Shown one piece after another: positions 1 through 8,887 of a DNA stretch of 64,000 nt (the stretch's first letter is position 1; every line of letters begins with the position of its first letter). Both the position numbers and the translations under genes were made by a program. The stretch is from Rhizobium sp. AAP43. GTDB lineage: Bacteria; Pseudomonadota; Alphaproteobacteria; Rhizobiales; Rhizobiaceae. The stretch spans positions 1 to 64,000 of the forward strand of contig NZ_LJHS01000005.1 of NCBI RefSeq assembly GCF_001296045.1. The letters run 5' to 3'. The notes beneath the pieces were generated by a model that saw only the letters and a list, made by a program, of their open reading frames with translations, had not been told where the DNA came from and searched no databases.

Positions 1-65
1 CCGGAGATCGCCGCGACAATGCCGCGGGTGGACTTGCAGGATACGGTCAAAACATAAGGCTTCAT
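1..65 (-). CDS. purU: Formyltetrahydrofolate deformylase PurU, N-terminal fragment (runs off left edge)
   Basis: Only the first 21 codons lie in the window; the gene continues beyond base 1. The translation begins MKPYVLTVSCKSTRGIVAAI, which I recognise as the start of PurU, the amino-terminal ACT domain that senses C1 status. PurU hydrolyses 10-formyl-tetrahydrofolate to formate and tetrahydrofolate in the cytoplasm. The start at 65 is preceded by a GAGA-rich weak ribosome site. It lies downstream of, and co-directional with, the sugar ABC operon, from which a hairpin (125-159) separates it. A PurU beside a possible demethylating operon (6184-9682) fits one-carbon recycling, but purU paralogs also occur beside glycine-betaine genes. 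The identity rests on a short fragment. Confidence 0.7.
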   Translation of the reverse strand, partial: MKPYVLTVSCKSTRGIVAAIS

Positions 66-124
66 GGTCATCTCTCGATAGGTCCCTGACATCAACGTCA
101 TATTGTCTGGCTGCATGAAGAGGA

Positions 125-159
125 GAGGCGACGCAGGCCCGCCGAACCTGCGTCGCCTC
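125..159 (-). terminator. Hairpin between the sugar ABC operon and purU
   Basis: GAGGCGACGCAGG (125-137) is perfectly complementary to 147-159, giving a 13-bp stem with a 9-base loop. It starts about 20 bases downstream of the permease stop (minus strand). No long T tract follows, only a pyrimidine-rich TCTCCTCTTC, so it could be a terminator or an mRNA-stabilising 3' hairpin. Confidence 0.5.
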
Positions 160-177
160 AGCGCCTGGGGAGGTTTG

Positions 178-1260
178 TCAGGCGCGTGATTTCTTGCGTT
201 GGCGGTAGACGTCAATGACGACGGCCGCCACGATGATCGCGCCCTTGACGATTTCCTGATAGTAGGCGCCAACCTTGAGGAAGGTGAAGCCCGAGGTGAC
301 GACACCGAGAATGATGGTGCCGATGACCGTCCCGGTGATCCGGCCAATGCCGCCGGAAAGCGAGGTGCCCCCGATCACGGCCGCCGCGATCGCATCCAGT
401 TCGAAGGAGATGCCCATGTTTGGCTGGCCGGACTGGGCGCGGGCGGCAAGCATGACGCCTGCAAGGCCGGACAACAGGCCAGCGACAGCATAGACCTTGA
501 TCAGGTGCTTGCCGATATCGATGCCCGAAACCCGTGCGGCCTGGCTGTTGGCACCGATCGCATAGGTGAACTTGCCGTAGCGGGTGTAAGACAAGGCAAT
601 GTGGAAGATCGTGGCGACGACAAAGAAGACGATGACCGTTCGTGGAACGGGGAAGCCCCAGAGGTCGAAACTTTGTCCGAGCCAGGCGAAGTTTTCGTTG
701 AGCAGTGCGACCGGCTGGCCTTCGGTGTACCATTTTGCCAGGCCGCGGACGGACACCATCATGCCGAGGGTGGCGATAAAGGGCGGAATGCCAGTCTTGG
801 CGATGAGGAGGCCATTCAGGTAACCAAGGAAGCCACCCAGCAGCAATCCGACCAGCAAGGGCCAGATCGGACTGGAATCAATGAACCAGCTGAGGCCGAA
901 GGCGGCATATTCGGGTTGCAGGAACACGGCACGGGCGTTGAGCGATGTCTGGGCGAAGCTCGCCGCCACCATCGCGATGAAGCCAACCATGGACCCTGAG
1001 GAGAGGTCGACGCCGCCGGTGATGATCACCTGGGTCACGCCGACTGCAATAATGCCGGTGACAGCGACCTGCAGGACGATGATCGACAGACGCTGCTTGT
1101 TGGCAAGAAAGCTCTCGCCCACAAGGTACCAGCCGAGCACTTCGAAGACCAGCGCGATGCCGATCAGCACGGCGAGGATCGAGAATTCAGGGGGCAGGCG
1201 TCGAACCTTCTTCAAGCCCGTCTTGGACGTCTCGCCCAGTTCATTGATGGCATCTGACAT
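178..1260 (-). CDS. Sugar/cyclitol ABC transporter permease (RbsC/IatP class)
   Basis: A 360-residue polytopic inner-membrane protein of the BPD_transp_2 family (CUT2 class), the channel for a pentose, ribose or inositol type substrate. It has a short hydrophilic N-terminus (about residues 1-25) and about ten hydrophobic segments. The conserved glycine-rich GGTSLSGGIGRITGT stretch near residue 295 is typical of RbsC-like permeases. The start is supported by GGGAGGAAATC directly upstream. It is the last gene of the SBP-ATPase-permease operon, 21 bases after the ATPase stop. Substrate is inferred from the neighbouring IolI/MocC-like isomerase and the IbpA-like binding protein: myo-inositol, a methylated inositol or rhizopine is more likely than ribose. 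Confidence 0.9.
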   Translation of the reverse strand: MSDAINELGETSKTGLKKVRRLPPEFSILAVLIGIALVFEVLGWYLVGESFLANKQRLSIIVLQVAVTGIIAVGVTQVIITGGVDLSSGSMVGFIAMVAASFAQTSLNARAVFLQPEYAAFGLSWFIDSSPIWPLLVGLLLGGFLGYLNGLLIAKTGIPPFIATLGMMVSVRGLAKWYTEGQPVALLNENFAWLGQSFDLWGFPVPRTVIVFFVVATIFHIALSYTRYGKFTYAIGANSQAARVSGIDIGKHLIKVYAVAGLLSGLAGVMLAARAQSGQPNMGISFELDAIAAAVIGGTSLSGGIGRITGTVIGTIILGVVTSGFTFLKVGAYYQEIVKGAIIVAAVVIDVYRQRKKSRA

Positions 1261-1281
1261 GATTTCCTCCCGGCTGTGTCG

Positions 1282-2835
1282 TCAGCGCGACGCCAGCTCC
1301 ATAATTTTCACTTGGTCGGCCTCGGCTCTGTCCAGGATGCCGGTGACCCTTCCTTCATGCAGCACGACGATCCGGTCGCTCATGCCGAGAACCTCCGGCA
1401 TTTCAGACGAGATCATGATGATGGCCACGCCCTGGCCCGCCAGTTGCGAGATCAGTCGGTGAATCTCGGCCTTCGCGCCGACATCGATGCCGCGGGTGGG
1501 TTCGTCGAGAATGAGTATCTTCGGATTGGTCATCAGCCAGCGGCAGATCAGCACTTTCTGCTGGTTGCCACCCGACAGGTTGATGATCGGCTCGCGCATG
1601 TCCGGCGTGCGCACCCGCAGGCGTCCGGCCATGTCCGATGCTGCCTTGCGCAGCTTTTCCTGCTGAACAAAACCGAGATTGACATAGCGCTGCTGCAGCA
1701 CTGCCATCTGGGCATTTTCCTGGATGTCGAGCAGCAGAAAACAGCCTGTTTCCTTGCGGTCTTCCGTAAGGAAAGCCATGCCGTGGCTCATGGCGATGGA
1801 TGGCGAGGACACATTCACCTGTTTGCCGAAAAGCTCGATCGTTCCTGCGTCTGCCGGCGTCACACCAAAGATGGTTTCGGCAACATTCGAACGTCCCGAG
1901 CCGACGAGGCCTGCAAAACCGAGAATTTCGCCAGCGCGCACATCGAAGGACACGTCGTGGAAGACGCCGTTCAGCGTCAGCCCTTTTGCAGAGAGCACGA
2001 CCTCGCCAATCTGCGCCGGTTCCTTGGGGAACATCTGCGTAATTTCGCGACCAACCATCATGCGGATGATGTCGTCGCGGGTGACGTCTGCGGAATTGCA
2101 GGTGGCAATGTACTTGCCGTCGCGGAAGACGGAGAACTCGTCGGCAATCTCGAAGAGTTCGTTCATCTTGTGGGTGATGTAGATGATGCCCTTACCCTCT
2201 TCGCGCAGGGCGCGAATGATGCGGAAGAGATGGTTCACTTCCTTGTCGGTCAGGGCAGAAGTCGGTTCGTCCATGATCAGGACGTCGGAATCGAAGGATA
2301 CGGCTTTGGCGATCTCGACCATCTGGCGGCTGGCAACGCTGAGCGTGCCGACCTTGATCTCCGGGTCGATGTCGATGTCGAGACGGGCAAACAGGGCTTC
2401 CGTGCGACGGTTCATCTCGGCATGATCGATAAGGCCAAAACGGCCGATCGGTTCGCGCCCGATCCAGATGTTTTCCGAGACGGTCATGGGAGACATCAGG
2501 TTCAATTCCTGATGGATCATCGCAATACCATTCTGCAGGGCATCGAGCGGGTTCTTGAGGCGGATTTCGGCGCCGCGCAGGCGGAAACTGCCGCTGTCCG
2601 GCGTGTAGATCCCGGCGAGGATCTTCATCAGCGTCGACTTGCCAGCGCCATTTTCGCCCATCAGGGCATGCACCGTGCCGCGGCGAAGCTTCAACTGCAC
2701 ATCGTCGAGAGCGACGACGCCGGGAAACTCCTTGCGGACATCGCTGACCTCGAGCAGGTATTCGCTCTGTGGAACTGCGCCGCTCTGTCTGACGGCCAGC
2801 ATGGTCTGCGGGCTGATCGCCTGTGATCGCACCAT
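1282..2835 (-). CDS. Sugar/cyclitol ABC transporter ATPase with two nucleotide-binding domains (RbsA/IatA class)
   Basis: A 517-residue CUT2-type ATPase that energises the adjacent permease from the cytoplasmic side. The N-terminal domain has Walker [10 protein letters not shown] (residues 60-68) and Walker [11 protein letters not shown]. The second domain has the usual degenerate Walker A (GLVGSGRS), signature LSGGNQQK and Walker [13 protein letters not shown] 25-residue N-terminal extension precedes the first beta strand. The start is supported by AGGAG eight bases upstream; an internal ATG at codon 12 is the alternative. It lies between the binding-protein gene, with a strong hairpin in the gap, and the permease. 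Confidence 0.92.
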   Translation of the reverse strand: MVRSQAISPQTMLAVRQSGAVPQSEYLLEVSDVRKEFPGVVALDDVQLKLRRGTVHALMGENGAGKSTLMKILAGIYTPDSGSFRLRGAEIRLKNPLDALQNGIAMIHQELNLMSPMTVSENIWIGREPIGRFGLIDHAEMNRRTEALFARLDIDIDPEIKVGTLSVASRQMVEIAKAVSFDSDVLIMDEPTSALTDKEVNHLFRIIRALREEGKGIIYITHKMNELFEIADEFSVFRDGKYIATCNSADVTRDDIIRMMVGREITQMFPKEPAQIGEVVLSAKGLTLNGVFHDVSFDVRAGEILGFAGLVGSGRSNVAETIFGVTPADAGTIELFGKQVNVSSPSIAMSHGMAFLTEDRKETGCFLLLDIQENAQMAVLQQRYVNLGFVQQEKLRKAASDMAGRLRVRTPDMREPIINLSGGNQQKVLICRWLMTNPKILILDEPTRGIDVGAKAEIHRLISQLAGQGVAIIMISSEMPEVLGMSDRIVVLHEGRVTGILDRAEADQVKIMELASR

Positions 2836-2858
2836 GAGTATACTCCTCCCCGGAAAGA

Positions 2859-2892
2859 CTGGTCCGCCGTCACCTCCATGGCGGCGGACCAG
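2859..2892 (-). other. Intra-operon stem-loop after the binding-protein gene
   Basis: CTGGTCCGCCG (2859-2869) pairs perfectly with 2882-2892 over 11 bp, loop 12 bases. It sits between the stop of the binding-protein gene and the ATPase start. Such hairpins usually protect the upstream binding-protein mRNA from 3' decay or attenuate read-through, giving more binding protein than transporter. No T tract. Confidence 0.55.
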
Positions 2893-2903
2893 ATTGGCGT
2901 CGA

Positions 2904-3827
2904 TCAGTTCTTGGTGACGAACTGGTCCATGTTTGCCGGTGTCACCAGCTGGAACGGAATCCAGACCTTGGCTTCGACTTTTTCGCCCTTGGCGAGCTTC
3001 ATGGCCGCGTCCACGGCGCCGGCGCCCTGGCCGAAGGCATCCTGGAAGACGGTGACGTCGAGGTCGCCGGCCTTCATGTAGGCAAGCGCTTCCTGGGTGG
3101 CGTCGATGCCGGCGACGACCACGTCATCCATGCTCCAGCCAGCAGCCTTCATGGCGTTGATCGCACCGATGGCCATATTGTCATTGTTGGCGATGACGGC
3201 AGCCGGCTTGTGGCCTGCAGCGATCCAGTTGGTCATCAGGTCTTGTGCCTTGACCGGATCCCAAACGGCAGTCTGCTCATCAAGGATCTTCATGCCGGAG
3301 CATTCAGGCGTGGCGATCACGTCGTGGATGTCCTTGGTGCGCTGGACGGCTGCCTGGTTGGCGAGGTCGCCGACCATGACCAAGATGTCGCCCTTGCCGC
3401 CGAGGATACGGCAGACTTCCTTGGTTTCCAGCGTACCGGAATCCACTTCGTTCGATGCGACGAAAGCGCCCTTCGGGCCCAGTGCATCGACGTCGGCCGG
3501 CTGACGGTTGACATAGACGATCGGAATGCCGGCGTCATTGGCGAGCTTGGTCATCGGCGCGGTTGCCGAAGTGTCGACGGCGTTGACGATGATCGCATCG
3601 ACCTTGGCTGCGATGAAGTTCTGGATCTGCGACAGCTGCTTTTGAACGTCGTCGTCTGCAATTTCAATCTGAACCGGCTGGCTCGCATCGGCTGCCGATT
3701 TTTCGATGCCCTTGCGAAGCACCGTCAGGAAGGTATCCGAATTCGCCATCGAGACGCCGATGTCGCCGGCATAGGCCGATACCGACGTCATCAGCGCGAT
3801 CGTCGTGCCGAGAATAAGCTTTTTCAT
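2904..3827 (-). CDS. Periplasmic sugar/cyclitol-binding protein (RbsB/IbpA/MocB class)
   Basis: A 307-residue solute-binding protein of the Peripla_BP_4 family that delivers ligand to the permease/ATPase pair. It has a clear signal peptide, [20 protein letters not shown], cleaved after AYA. The mature protein starts GDIGVSMA and contains the family run [16 protein letters not shown] and the hinge-region [10 protein letters not shown] chose the ATG at 3827 because it begins the signal peptide and has GGAGGAGAGAAAC just upstream; an in-frame ATG 33 bases further upstream would add a non-signal leader. The overall look is closest to rhizobial inositol/rhizopine-type binding proteins as I remember them; ligand is not provable here. 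Confidence 0.88.
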   Translation of the reverse strand: MKKLILGTTIALMTSVSAYAGDIGVSMANSDTFLTVLRKGIEKSAADASQPVQIEIADDDVQKQLSQIQNFIAAKVDAIIVNAVDTSATAPMTKLANDAGIPIVYVNRQPADVDALGPKGAFVASNEVDSGTLETKEVCRILGGKGDILVMVGDLANQAAVQRTKDIHDVIATPECSGMKILDEQTAVWDPVKAQDLMTNWIAAGHKPAAVIANNDNMAIGAINAMKAAGWSMDDVVVAGIDATQEALAYMKAGDLDVTVFQDAFGQGAGAVDAAMKLAKGEKVEAKVWIPFQLVTPANMDQFVTKN

Positions 3828-3927
3828 GTTTCTCTCCTCCACTTTGGGTGTCCGGTTCACCCGACAATTCCCGGAGCCTCATCTTTCCGGTGAGGCGATC
3901 TCGATACGCCCTTCTCCCAAAGGCGCA

Positions 3928-3972
3928 TGGAATAAACAGACCCATATTCGAGTATGTGGAATATTTATTCCA
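3928..3972. promoter_or_regulatory. Candidate LacI-family operator upstream of the binding-protein gene
   Basis: A perfect inverted repeat, TGGAATA-TT-TATTCCA (3957-3972), lies about 130 bases upstream of the binding-protein start. A second half site, TGGAATAAA, is at 3928-3936. The 182-base gap after the isomerase gene and this palindrome suggest the binding-protein gene has its own promoter controlled by the neighbouring LacI regulator. Confidence 0.45.
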
Positions 3973-4009
3973 TTTTAACGGTGTGTCAACGTGATTTTCT
4001 GCGCAGCGC

Positions 4010-4825
4010 TTAGCCAAGCTTCTGCAGGATGAAATCGATGCTTTCACGTGCGGATGTCGCCGGATCAGCATCGCGGGCGGCATCTTCTGCGAAGGGCTCG
4101 AAGGAAAACGGTCCGGAATAGCCTGCAGCCAGAAGGCTGCGGATCTGGCCGACATTGTCGAGCCTGTCATGCTCCGTGACCATGACACGGTGCGGGTCCC
4201 GCATATCGTCGATGCTGACGCCTGCGTCGTCCACGCCGGAAATGTGCACAAGGCCGGTGATCTCCGGGAAGAGTTCCGGTTCGCCCGCAAGAACATGGTG
4301 GAACGTGTCGTGCACCAGCTTGAAGCGACCGCTGCCGGAGACGGCAGTGATTGCCTCTGCGGCCTCTTTCTTGGAGCGCAGGGAACAGATGTTGAAGCCG
4401 AGGGGCTCGACGAGGCCGATCAGTCCTGCTTGTTCGAGGATGGGTGTGAGGGCCTTCAGGGCCGTGCGCAGGTTAGCCTGGCGTTCGCCATCAGCCTGTC
4501 CGCTGCCGTCGTTGAGGGGCACGAGAACGAGCGCCTTGGCGCCGCAAGCCGCCGCATAGGCGGCGAGCTCTCTGGCTTCGGCTTCCCGTTCCGGCGTCCA
4601 TTCATTGAAGCGCTGCAGGGCATTGATGGAGATGATTTCCGCGTTGGCAGTTGCGGCTTCCGCGCGAATGGCTTCGGGCGCAGTTCCGTCGAGAATGGCG
4701 TTCCCAGCAAGGTCATTGCGGATTTCGAAGTGATGGATGCCAATCGCGGCGCCGGCCTTGACCAGATCTGCGAAGGGAAGCGAAGGCGCAACCATATGGT
4801 TGAGCGCGAAGGTGGGTGCCGCCAT
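4010..4825 (-). CDS. TIM-barrel sugar isomerase/epimerase (IolI/MocC-like)
   Basis: A 271-residue AP-endonuclease-2-fold protein of the xylose-isomerase-like superfamily. It most resembles 2-keto-myo-inositol isomerase (IolI), which converts inosose isomers in inositol catabolism; the rhizopine protein MocC belongs to the same fold. Visible family features are the N-terminal FALNHMVAPS strand, EIRNDL near residue 40, VEPLGFN and the metal-site segment VHDTFHHVLAG. The start at 4825 (MAAPTFALNH) is chosen because it begins the first beta strand and has GGGAGA upstream; a longer in-frame ATG at 4891 adds a non-homologous leader. It lies between the LacI gene and the transporter, all co-directional. 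Exact substrate is unknown. Confidence 0.75.
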   Translation of the reverse strand: MAAPTFALNHMVAPSLPFADLVKAGAAIGIHHFEIRNDLAGNAILDGTAPEAIRAEAATANAEIISINALQRFNEWTPEREAEARELAAYAAACGAKALVLVPLNDGSGQADGERQANLRTALKALTPILEQAGLIGLVEPLGFNICSLRSKKEAAEAITAVSGSGRFKLVHDTFHHVLAGEPELFPEITGLVHISGVDDAGVSIDDMRDPHRVMVTEHDRLDNVGQIRSLLAAGYSGPFSFEPFAEDAARDADPATSARESIDFILQKLG

Positions 4826-4932
4826 GAATGTCTCCCAGGATGATGTCTTTCCAGGCGGAGTGTCTCCTCCCGCCTCTCGACAGAAGGTCATCAGTTTTCC
4901 GGGCCATCGTCAAAGTCGAACTGACATCATTC

Positions 4933-4950
4933 TCTCTCATTCATGAGAGA
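4933..4950. repeat. Inverted repeat between the isomerase and lacI genes
   Basis: TCTCTCAT-TC-ATGAGAGA at 4933-4950 forms an 8-bp perfect inverted repeat in the 163-base gap upstream of the isomerase gene. A TGATTTTATCA element lies near 4971-4981. The repeat could be an operator for the isomerase promoter; a two-base loop makes it a poor terminator. Confidence 0.35.
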
Positions 4951-4988
4951 TTTTGCAGATGTTGATGATGTGATTTTATCATTCTAGA

Positions 4989-6020
4989 TCAGATATTTTC
5001 TGGAACGTACATTTCAAACGGCAGGAAGGTCTGGCCTGGGACCGAGGCGGGTCCATTTTCGATTGCGGCGACCATTACACGGATGAGTTCGCGGCAGAGA
5101 TGCTGCAGAGGTGTGTGGATCGCGACGGTGATGATGTCGTCCGCGAGGGCTGCCCTCGAGTCGGGTGTCAGCTCATTGACGGCGACGACATATTTGCCGG
5201 CTGCGTTTTCTTCTCTCAGGGCCGAGATTGCCCCTTCCATGCCGCCGCCAGCGACGTAAAAACCTACGAGGTCGGGATGTCGCTGTATGAGATCGATTGT
5301 CGCTTCGTGGGTAATTTCACCGGTATCGAGGTTCACGAAACTATCGAGCACTTCAAATTCCGGGGCGCATTCGCGGAAGAAGGACCGGAAACCGATTTCC
5401 CGGAGTTCGTGGCCGTTGAAGCGATGGCTGCCAACGAAGATCGCCACTTTGCCGGGGCGCTTTGCTGCCTTGGTAATCATCCAGGCGGCTGTTCGGCCAG
5501 CCTTGCGGTTGTTTACCCCTACATAACCCTCGCGTACGCCTGAGGCGAAATCTGACAGAAGCGAGAAGACCGGGATATTTCTCGACTTCAGGTCTTCCAC
5601 CACCGCTGTGATCGCAGGATAGTCCGGGGACACCATGGCGACTGCGTGGCATCGAGCGCCGACATCCTTCAGCTTCTCGGAACGTTCGGCTGGAGTCTGG
5701 CTGGAGGCGTACTCAATCTGTGCGATGCCTCTGATGTCGGTGAAATTTTCAACTGCGGCCTCCAGTTCGCGAGCGAAGGCCTGGTAAAAGGGTTGATCCG
5801 GCTTCTGCAGGACGAAGCCCAGGCGATATTGTGGCTGGCCTTCGAAGATGCGCTGACGCAGCAGGCTCACCGCATGAAAACCGATATCGCTGGCTGCCTG
5901 ATAGACTCGTCGGGCCGTATCTTCGCGAACCTTGTGTCGCCCGTTCAATACGCGGTCCACCGTCGCAACGCTGACATTGGCCGCCCTGGCAAGATCCGCA
6001 ATGGTTGGTCTCGTTCCCAT
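4989..6020 (-). CDS. LacI-family transcriptional regulator
   Basis: A 343-residue regulator with an N-terminal LacI helix-turn-helix (TIADLARAANVSVATVDRVL, about residues 5-24) and a C-terminal periplasmic-binding-protein-like effector domain. Two in-frame ATGs lie six bases apart; I chose the second (6020, MGTRPTIAD) because AGAGGGA abuts the first ATG but sits six bases from the second. The gene is divergent from the hydroxylase operon and upstream of the isomerase/transporter genes, so it probably controls both. Its effector is likely the transported compound or a ring-opened product. TGATA/TATCA repeats in the shared promoter gap (6046-6092) are candidate operators. Confidence 0.9.
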   Translation of the reverse strand: MGTRPTIADLARAANVSVATVDRVLNGRHKVREDTARRVYQAASDIGFHAVSLLRQRIFEGQPQYRLGFVLQKPDQPFYQAFARELEAAVENFTDIRGIAQIEYASSQTPAERSEKLKDVGARCHAVAMVSPDYPAITAVVEDLKSRNIPVFSLLSDFASGVREGYVGVNNRKAGRTAAWMITKAAKRPGKVAIFVGSHRFNGHELREIGFRSFFRECAPEFEVLDSFVNLDTGEITHEATIDLIQRHPDLVGFYVAGGGMEGAISALREENAAGKYVVAVNELTPDSRAALADDIITVAIHTPLQHLCRELIRVMVAAIENGPASVPGQTFLPFEMYVPENI

Positions 6021-6045
6021 GATCATTCCCTCTTTGTGAGGTTGT

Positions 6046-6092
6046 CTATCACAATTCTCATTATAAATGATAGGTTTTGATAGAATATATCA
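6046..6092. promoter_or_regulatory. Divergent promoter with repeated TATCA/TGATA elements
   Basis: In the AT-rich gap between lacI and the hydroxylase operon I see CTATCA (6046-6051) facing TGATAG (6068-6073), then TGATA-GAATA-TATCA (6078-6092). Repeated half sites in inverted orientation are what a LacI-family dimer or tetramer would need. Confidence 0.45.
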
Positions 6093-6183
6093 CGGCCCTA
6101 TTGAGCTCCTAAAAAAGAGTGGTCATCCTTTGCTTACCGTCAAATGGACGCGGGACCGGTTCCCGGAGGAGCAGGAGGATAGC

Positions 6184-7275
6184 ATGGCGAGGATTGCGAC
6201 AAAGCGGGACTATAGTCTGCTGGGCAAGGATGCCCAGGCGGCAGTGGCCAGCGGCTTGTCGGCGGCGGAGTGGTATCATACCGACGTACCACGCAAGCAG
6301 ATGAAGGAATTGATGAAGCGGGAAGATGGCCCGGCCATTCGTGACACGGCGATCTGGCTTGGGTCGATGGTGGTCTTTGCCGGTTTCGGCATCTATTTCT
6401 GGGGCAGCCTCTGGGCGATTCCCTTCTTCCTCGCCTACGGTGTTCTTTACGGTTCTGCCTCGGATAGTCGCTGGCACGAGTGCAGTCATGGCACAGCTTT
6501 CAAGACGATGTGGATGAACGCAGTCGTCTACCAGATTGCGTGCTTCATGATCATGCGCAATCCGGTGACCTGGCGCTGGAGCCATACCCGCCACCATACA
6601 GACACCGTGATTGTCGGCCGTGATCCCGAGATTGCCGTGATGCGACCGCCGGACCTTGTCCGGCTGATCCTGAACTTCTTTGGCCTGCTCGATGCCTGGC
6701 ATGCCATGGTCGACATGGTGCGCAACGCCTTCGGCGTGATCAGTGCAGAAGAAAAGACGTTCGTTCCTGAAACCGAGCAACCGAAGGCGATCCGCACCGC
6801 GCGAATCTGGCTTGCCATCTATGTCGTAACGACTGCTCTTGCCGTTGCCATGGGGTCTATTCTGCCGTTGATGCTGATTGGTCTGCCAAGGCTTTACGGG
6901 GCATGGCACCATGTGATGACCGGCCTTTTGCAGCATGGCGGCCTCGCCGACAATGTCATCGACCACCGGCTGAACAGCCGCACCGTCTACATGAACCCGA
7001 TCAGCCGCTTCATCTACTGGAACATGAACTACCATGTGGAACACCACATGTTTCCGATGGTGCCCTATCATGCACTGCCGAAACTGCATGCGATGATCAA
7101 GGACGACATGCCGGCGGCAAACCCCTCGATCCTGCATGGGTATCGCGAAATGATACCGGCCTTCCTGCGCCAGCTGCGCAACGAGGACTACTTCCTCAAG
7201 CGCGATCTTCCGCCAACGGCAAAGCCCTACCGCGAAGACTTTCACAACGAAGCCATGGCGCCGGCTGCTGAATAA
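6184..7275 (+). CDS. Membrane di-iron hydroxylase of the desaturase/AlkB superfamily, MocD-like
   Basis: A 363-residue integral membrane non-heme di-iron oxygenase. Histidine boxes are HECSH (98-102), HTRHH (134-138), a QHGG...DHR segment (250-262) and HVEHH (284-288). Four hydrophobic spans lie around 55-90, 112-128, 205-235 and 270-283. The family includes fatty-acid desaturases, alkane hydroxylases and MocD, the rhizopine O-demethylase component. The gene order hydroxylase, Rieske ferredoxin, ferredoxin reductase matches mocDEF, and neighbouring inositol-type uptake genes favour oxidative demethylation of a cyclitol ether over lipid desaturation. The start at 6184 has GGAGCAGGAGG upstream; an upstream in-frame ATG lacks a site. 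Substrate is inference. Confidence 0.75.
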   Translation: MARIATKRDYSLLGKDAQAAVASGLSAAEWYHTDVPRKQMKELMKREDGPAIRDTAIWLGSMVVFAGFGIYFWGSLWAIPFFLAYGVLYGSASDSRWHECSHGTAFKTMWMNAVVYQIACFMIMRNPVTWRWSHTRHHTDTVIVGRDPEIAVMRPPDLVRLILNFFGLLDAWHAMVDMVRNAFGVISAEEKTFVPETEQPKAIRTARIWLAIYVVTTALAVAMGSILPLMLIGLPRLYGAWHHVMTGLLQHGGLADNVIDHRLNSRTVYMNPISRFIYWNMNYHVEHHMFPMVPYHALPKLHAMIKDDMPAANPSILHGYREMIPAFLRQLRNEDYFLKRDLPPTAKPYREDFHNEAMAPAAE

Positions 7276-7319
7276 ACCACCAGAGCGACCACATAGACAA
7301 TAATGGGGAGGAGAACCCG

Positions 7320-7634
7320 ATGAGCACCTGGATCGACGTCTGCGACAAGGACGAGATCGACGAAGAGGATGTGATCCGCTTCGATCACGATGGCAAGAGC
7401 TTTGCCATTTATCGCAGCCCGGAAGACAGTTTCCATGCGACCGATGGCCATTGCACGCATGAGCATGTGCATCTGGCCGATGGTCTGGTCATGGACGACA
7501 TCATCGAGTGTCCAAAACACAATGGCCGCTTTAATTACAAGACCGGCGAAGCCAAGGGAGCGCCCGTCTGCATCAACCTGAAGACCTATCCGGTCAAAGT
7601 GGATGGCGGGCGCGTCCTGATCCAGGTTGGCTGA
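7320..7634 (+). CDS. Rieske-type [2Fe-2S] ferredoxin, MocE-like
   Basis: A 104-residue soluble Rieske ferredoxin. The cluster ligands are C45-T-H47 and C64-P-K-H67, the standard CxH...CxxH pattern. It should shuttle electrons from the following FAD reductase to the di-iron hydroxylase upstream. Length and motif spacing match MocE-family ferredoxins. GGGGAGGAGAACCCG precedes the ATG. It is 44 bases after the hydroxylase and abuts the reductase, so the three are one transcription unit. Confidence 0.88.
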   Translation: MSTWIDVCDKDEIDEEDVIRFDHDGKSFAIYRSPEDSFHATDGHCTHEHVHLADGLVMDDIIECPKHNGRFNYKTGEAKGAPVCINLKTYPVKVDGGRVLIQVG

Positions 7635-7635
7635 T

Positions 7636-8862
7636 ATGGTCGATCGAGGCATGGTGATCGTGGGCGCGGGAGAGGCCGGCGTCCGGGCGGCATTTGCGCT
7701 GCGGGAACAGGGCTATCAGGGTTCTGTCACGCTGATCGGCGAGGAGCCGCATCTGCCCTATGAACGCCCACCCTTATCGAAGGTTGGCCCAGATGCGTCA
7801 TCCGGGAGCGTTCGCGCGATCGCCGCAGATGACCGTTTTGCTGAGGCCGGGATAGCCTTTCGACGCGGGCTGCGGGTTACGGCGCTGCAGCCATCGGAGC
7901 ACCATTTGGCGCTCGAACGCGGGGAGTTTCTACCCTACGAGCGGCTGCTACTGGCGACAGGTGCTGCGCCGCGTCAACTCCCGGGCGTCCCTTCGAGCAA
8001 GCGCATCCACGTGCTGCGTACCGTCGAGCATGCCGAGGCGATCCGTTGCCATATGCAGCCGGGGCGGCATGTCGCCATTCTCGGCGGTGGCTTCATCGGC
8101 CTCGAACTGGCAGCGATGGGCCGCAAGCTTGGAACAGAGATAACGCTGATCGAGGTACAGCCCCGTGTCCTGATCCGCGGCGTGCCGGAAGTCCTGGCCC
8201 TCAAGCTGCAGGCGCGGCATGTGGCTGAAGGGGTGGTGCTGATCTGCGGGGTGCCCGTCGAGGGAATTCGATCGGACGAAAACGCGGTCACCATCGCTCT
8301 TGGCAACGGCCGGACTGTCGAGGCGGATGCCCTTGTCGTTGGTATCGGCGCGCAGCCGAACACGGCCCTTGCATCCGACGCCCGGCTTACCATCGAGAAT
8401 GGCATTGCCGTCGATCAGCATCTGAGGACCAGTGATCCTGATATCTTCGCCGCCGGCGACTGCTGCTCGTTTCCCGTTCATGCCTATGCAGGCAGACGGG
8501 TCAGGCTCGAATCCTGGCGCAATGCGCAGGACCAGGGGGCTGTGGCGGCGGCCAACATGCTCGGACATGATGAGGTGTTCAAAAACGTGCCGTGGTTCTG
8601 GTCCGACCAATACGACCTGACCCTGCAAGTGGCCGGTCTTGCGGATGGCGCCATACAGGAGATCGTTCGACCGCTCACCGCGGAAGCCGAGATCCTCTTC
8701 CATCTCGGGGCTGACGGCCAGCTGTTGGCCGCGAGCGGACTTGGGCCTGGCGGTGCTGTGGCACGCGATATCCGGCTGGCGGAAATGCTGATCGGGAAGG
8801 GCACAAAACCGGATCCCGCAACACTTGCCGATCCCGCGACCAAATTGAAATCTCTATTGTGA
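7636..8862 (+). CDS. FAD-dependent ferredoxin reductase, MocF-like
   Basis: A 408-residue NAD(P)H:ferredoxin reductase of the rubredoxin/BphA4-type family. It has an N-terminal FAD dinucleotide fold (VIVGAGEAG), the RPPLSK motif near residue 45, an NADH-binding fold (AILGGGFIGLELA, about 140) and the FAD-contact ATP-like motif IFAAGDCC near 272. It supplies reducing power to the Rieske ferredoxin. I start it at ATG 7636, one base after the ferredoxin stop; a TTG at 7627 overlapping the ferredoxin and an ATG at 7651 are alternatives. The tight spacing implies translational coupling. Confidence 0.88.
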   Translation: MVDRGMVIVGAGEAGVRAAFALREQGYQGSVTLIGEEPHLPYERPPLSKVGPDASSGSVRAIAADDRFAEAGIAFRRGLRVTALQPSEHHLALERGEFLPYERLLLATGAAPRQLPGVPSSKRIHVLRTVEHAEAIRCHMQPGRHVAILGGGFIGLELAAMGRKLGTEITLIEVQPRVLIRGVPEVLALKLQARHVAEGVVLICGVPVEGIRSDENAVTIALGNGRTVEADALVVGIGAQPNTALASDARLTIENGIAVDQHLRTSDPDIFAAGDCCSFPVHAYAGRRVRLESWRNAQDQGAVAAANMLGHDEVFKNVPWFWSDQYDLTLQVAGLADGAIQEIVRPLTAEAEILFHLGADGQLLAASGLGPGGAVARDIRLAEMLIGKGTKPDPATLADPATKLKSLL

Positions 8863-8887
8863 GCGCTCGGCGCCGAAGGATGAACCG

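Noticed and set aside
6184..7275. Calling the hydroxylase a membrane-lipid fatty-acid desaturase
   Set aside because: The histidine boxes alone would allow it, but the following Rieske ferredoxin and FAD reductase and the cyclitol uptake genes fit a MocD-type oxygenase better.
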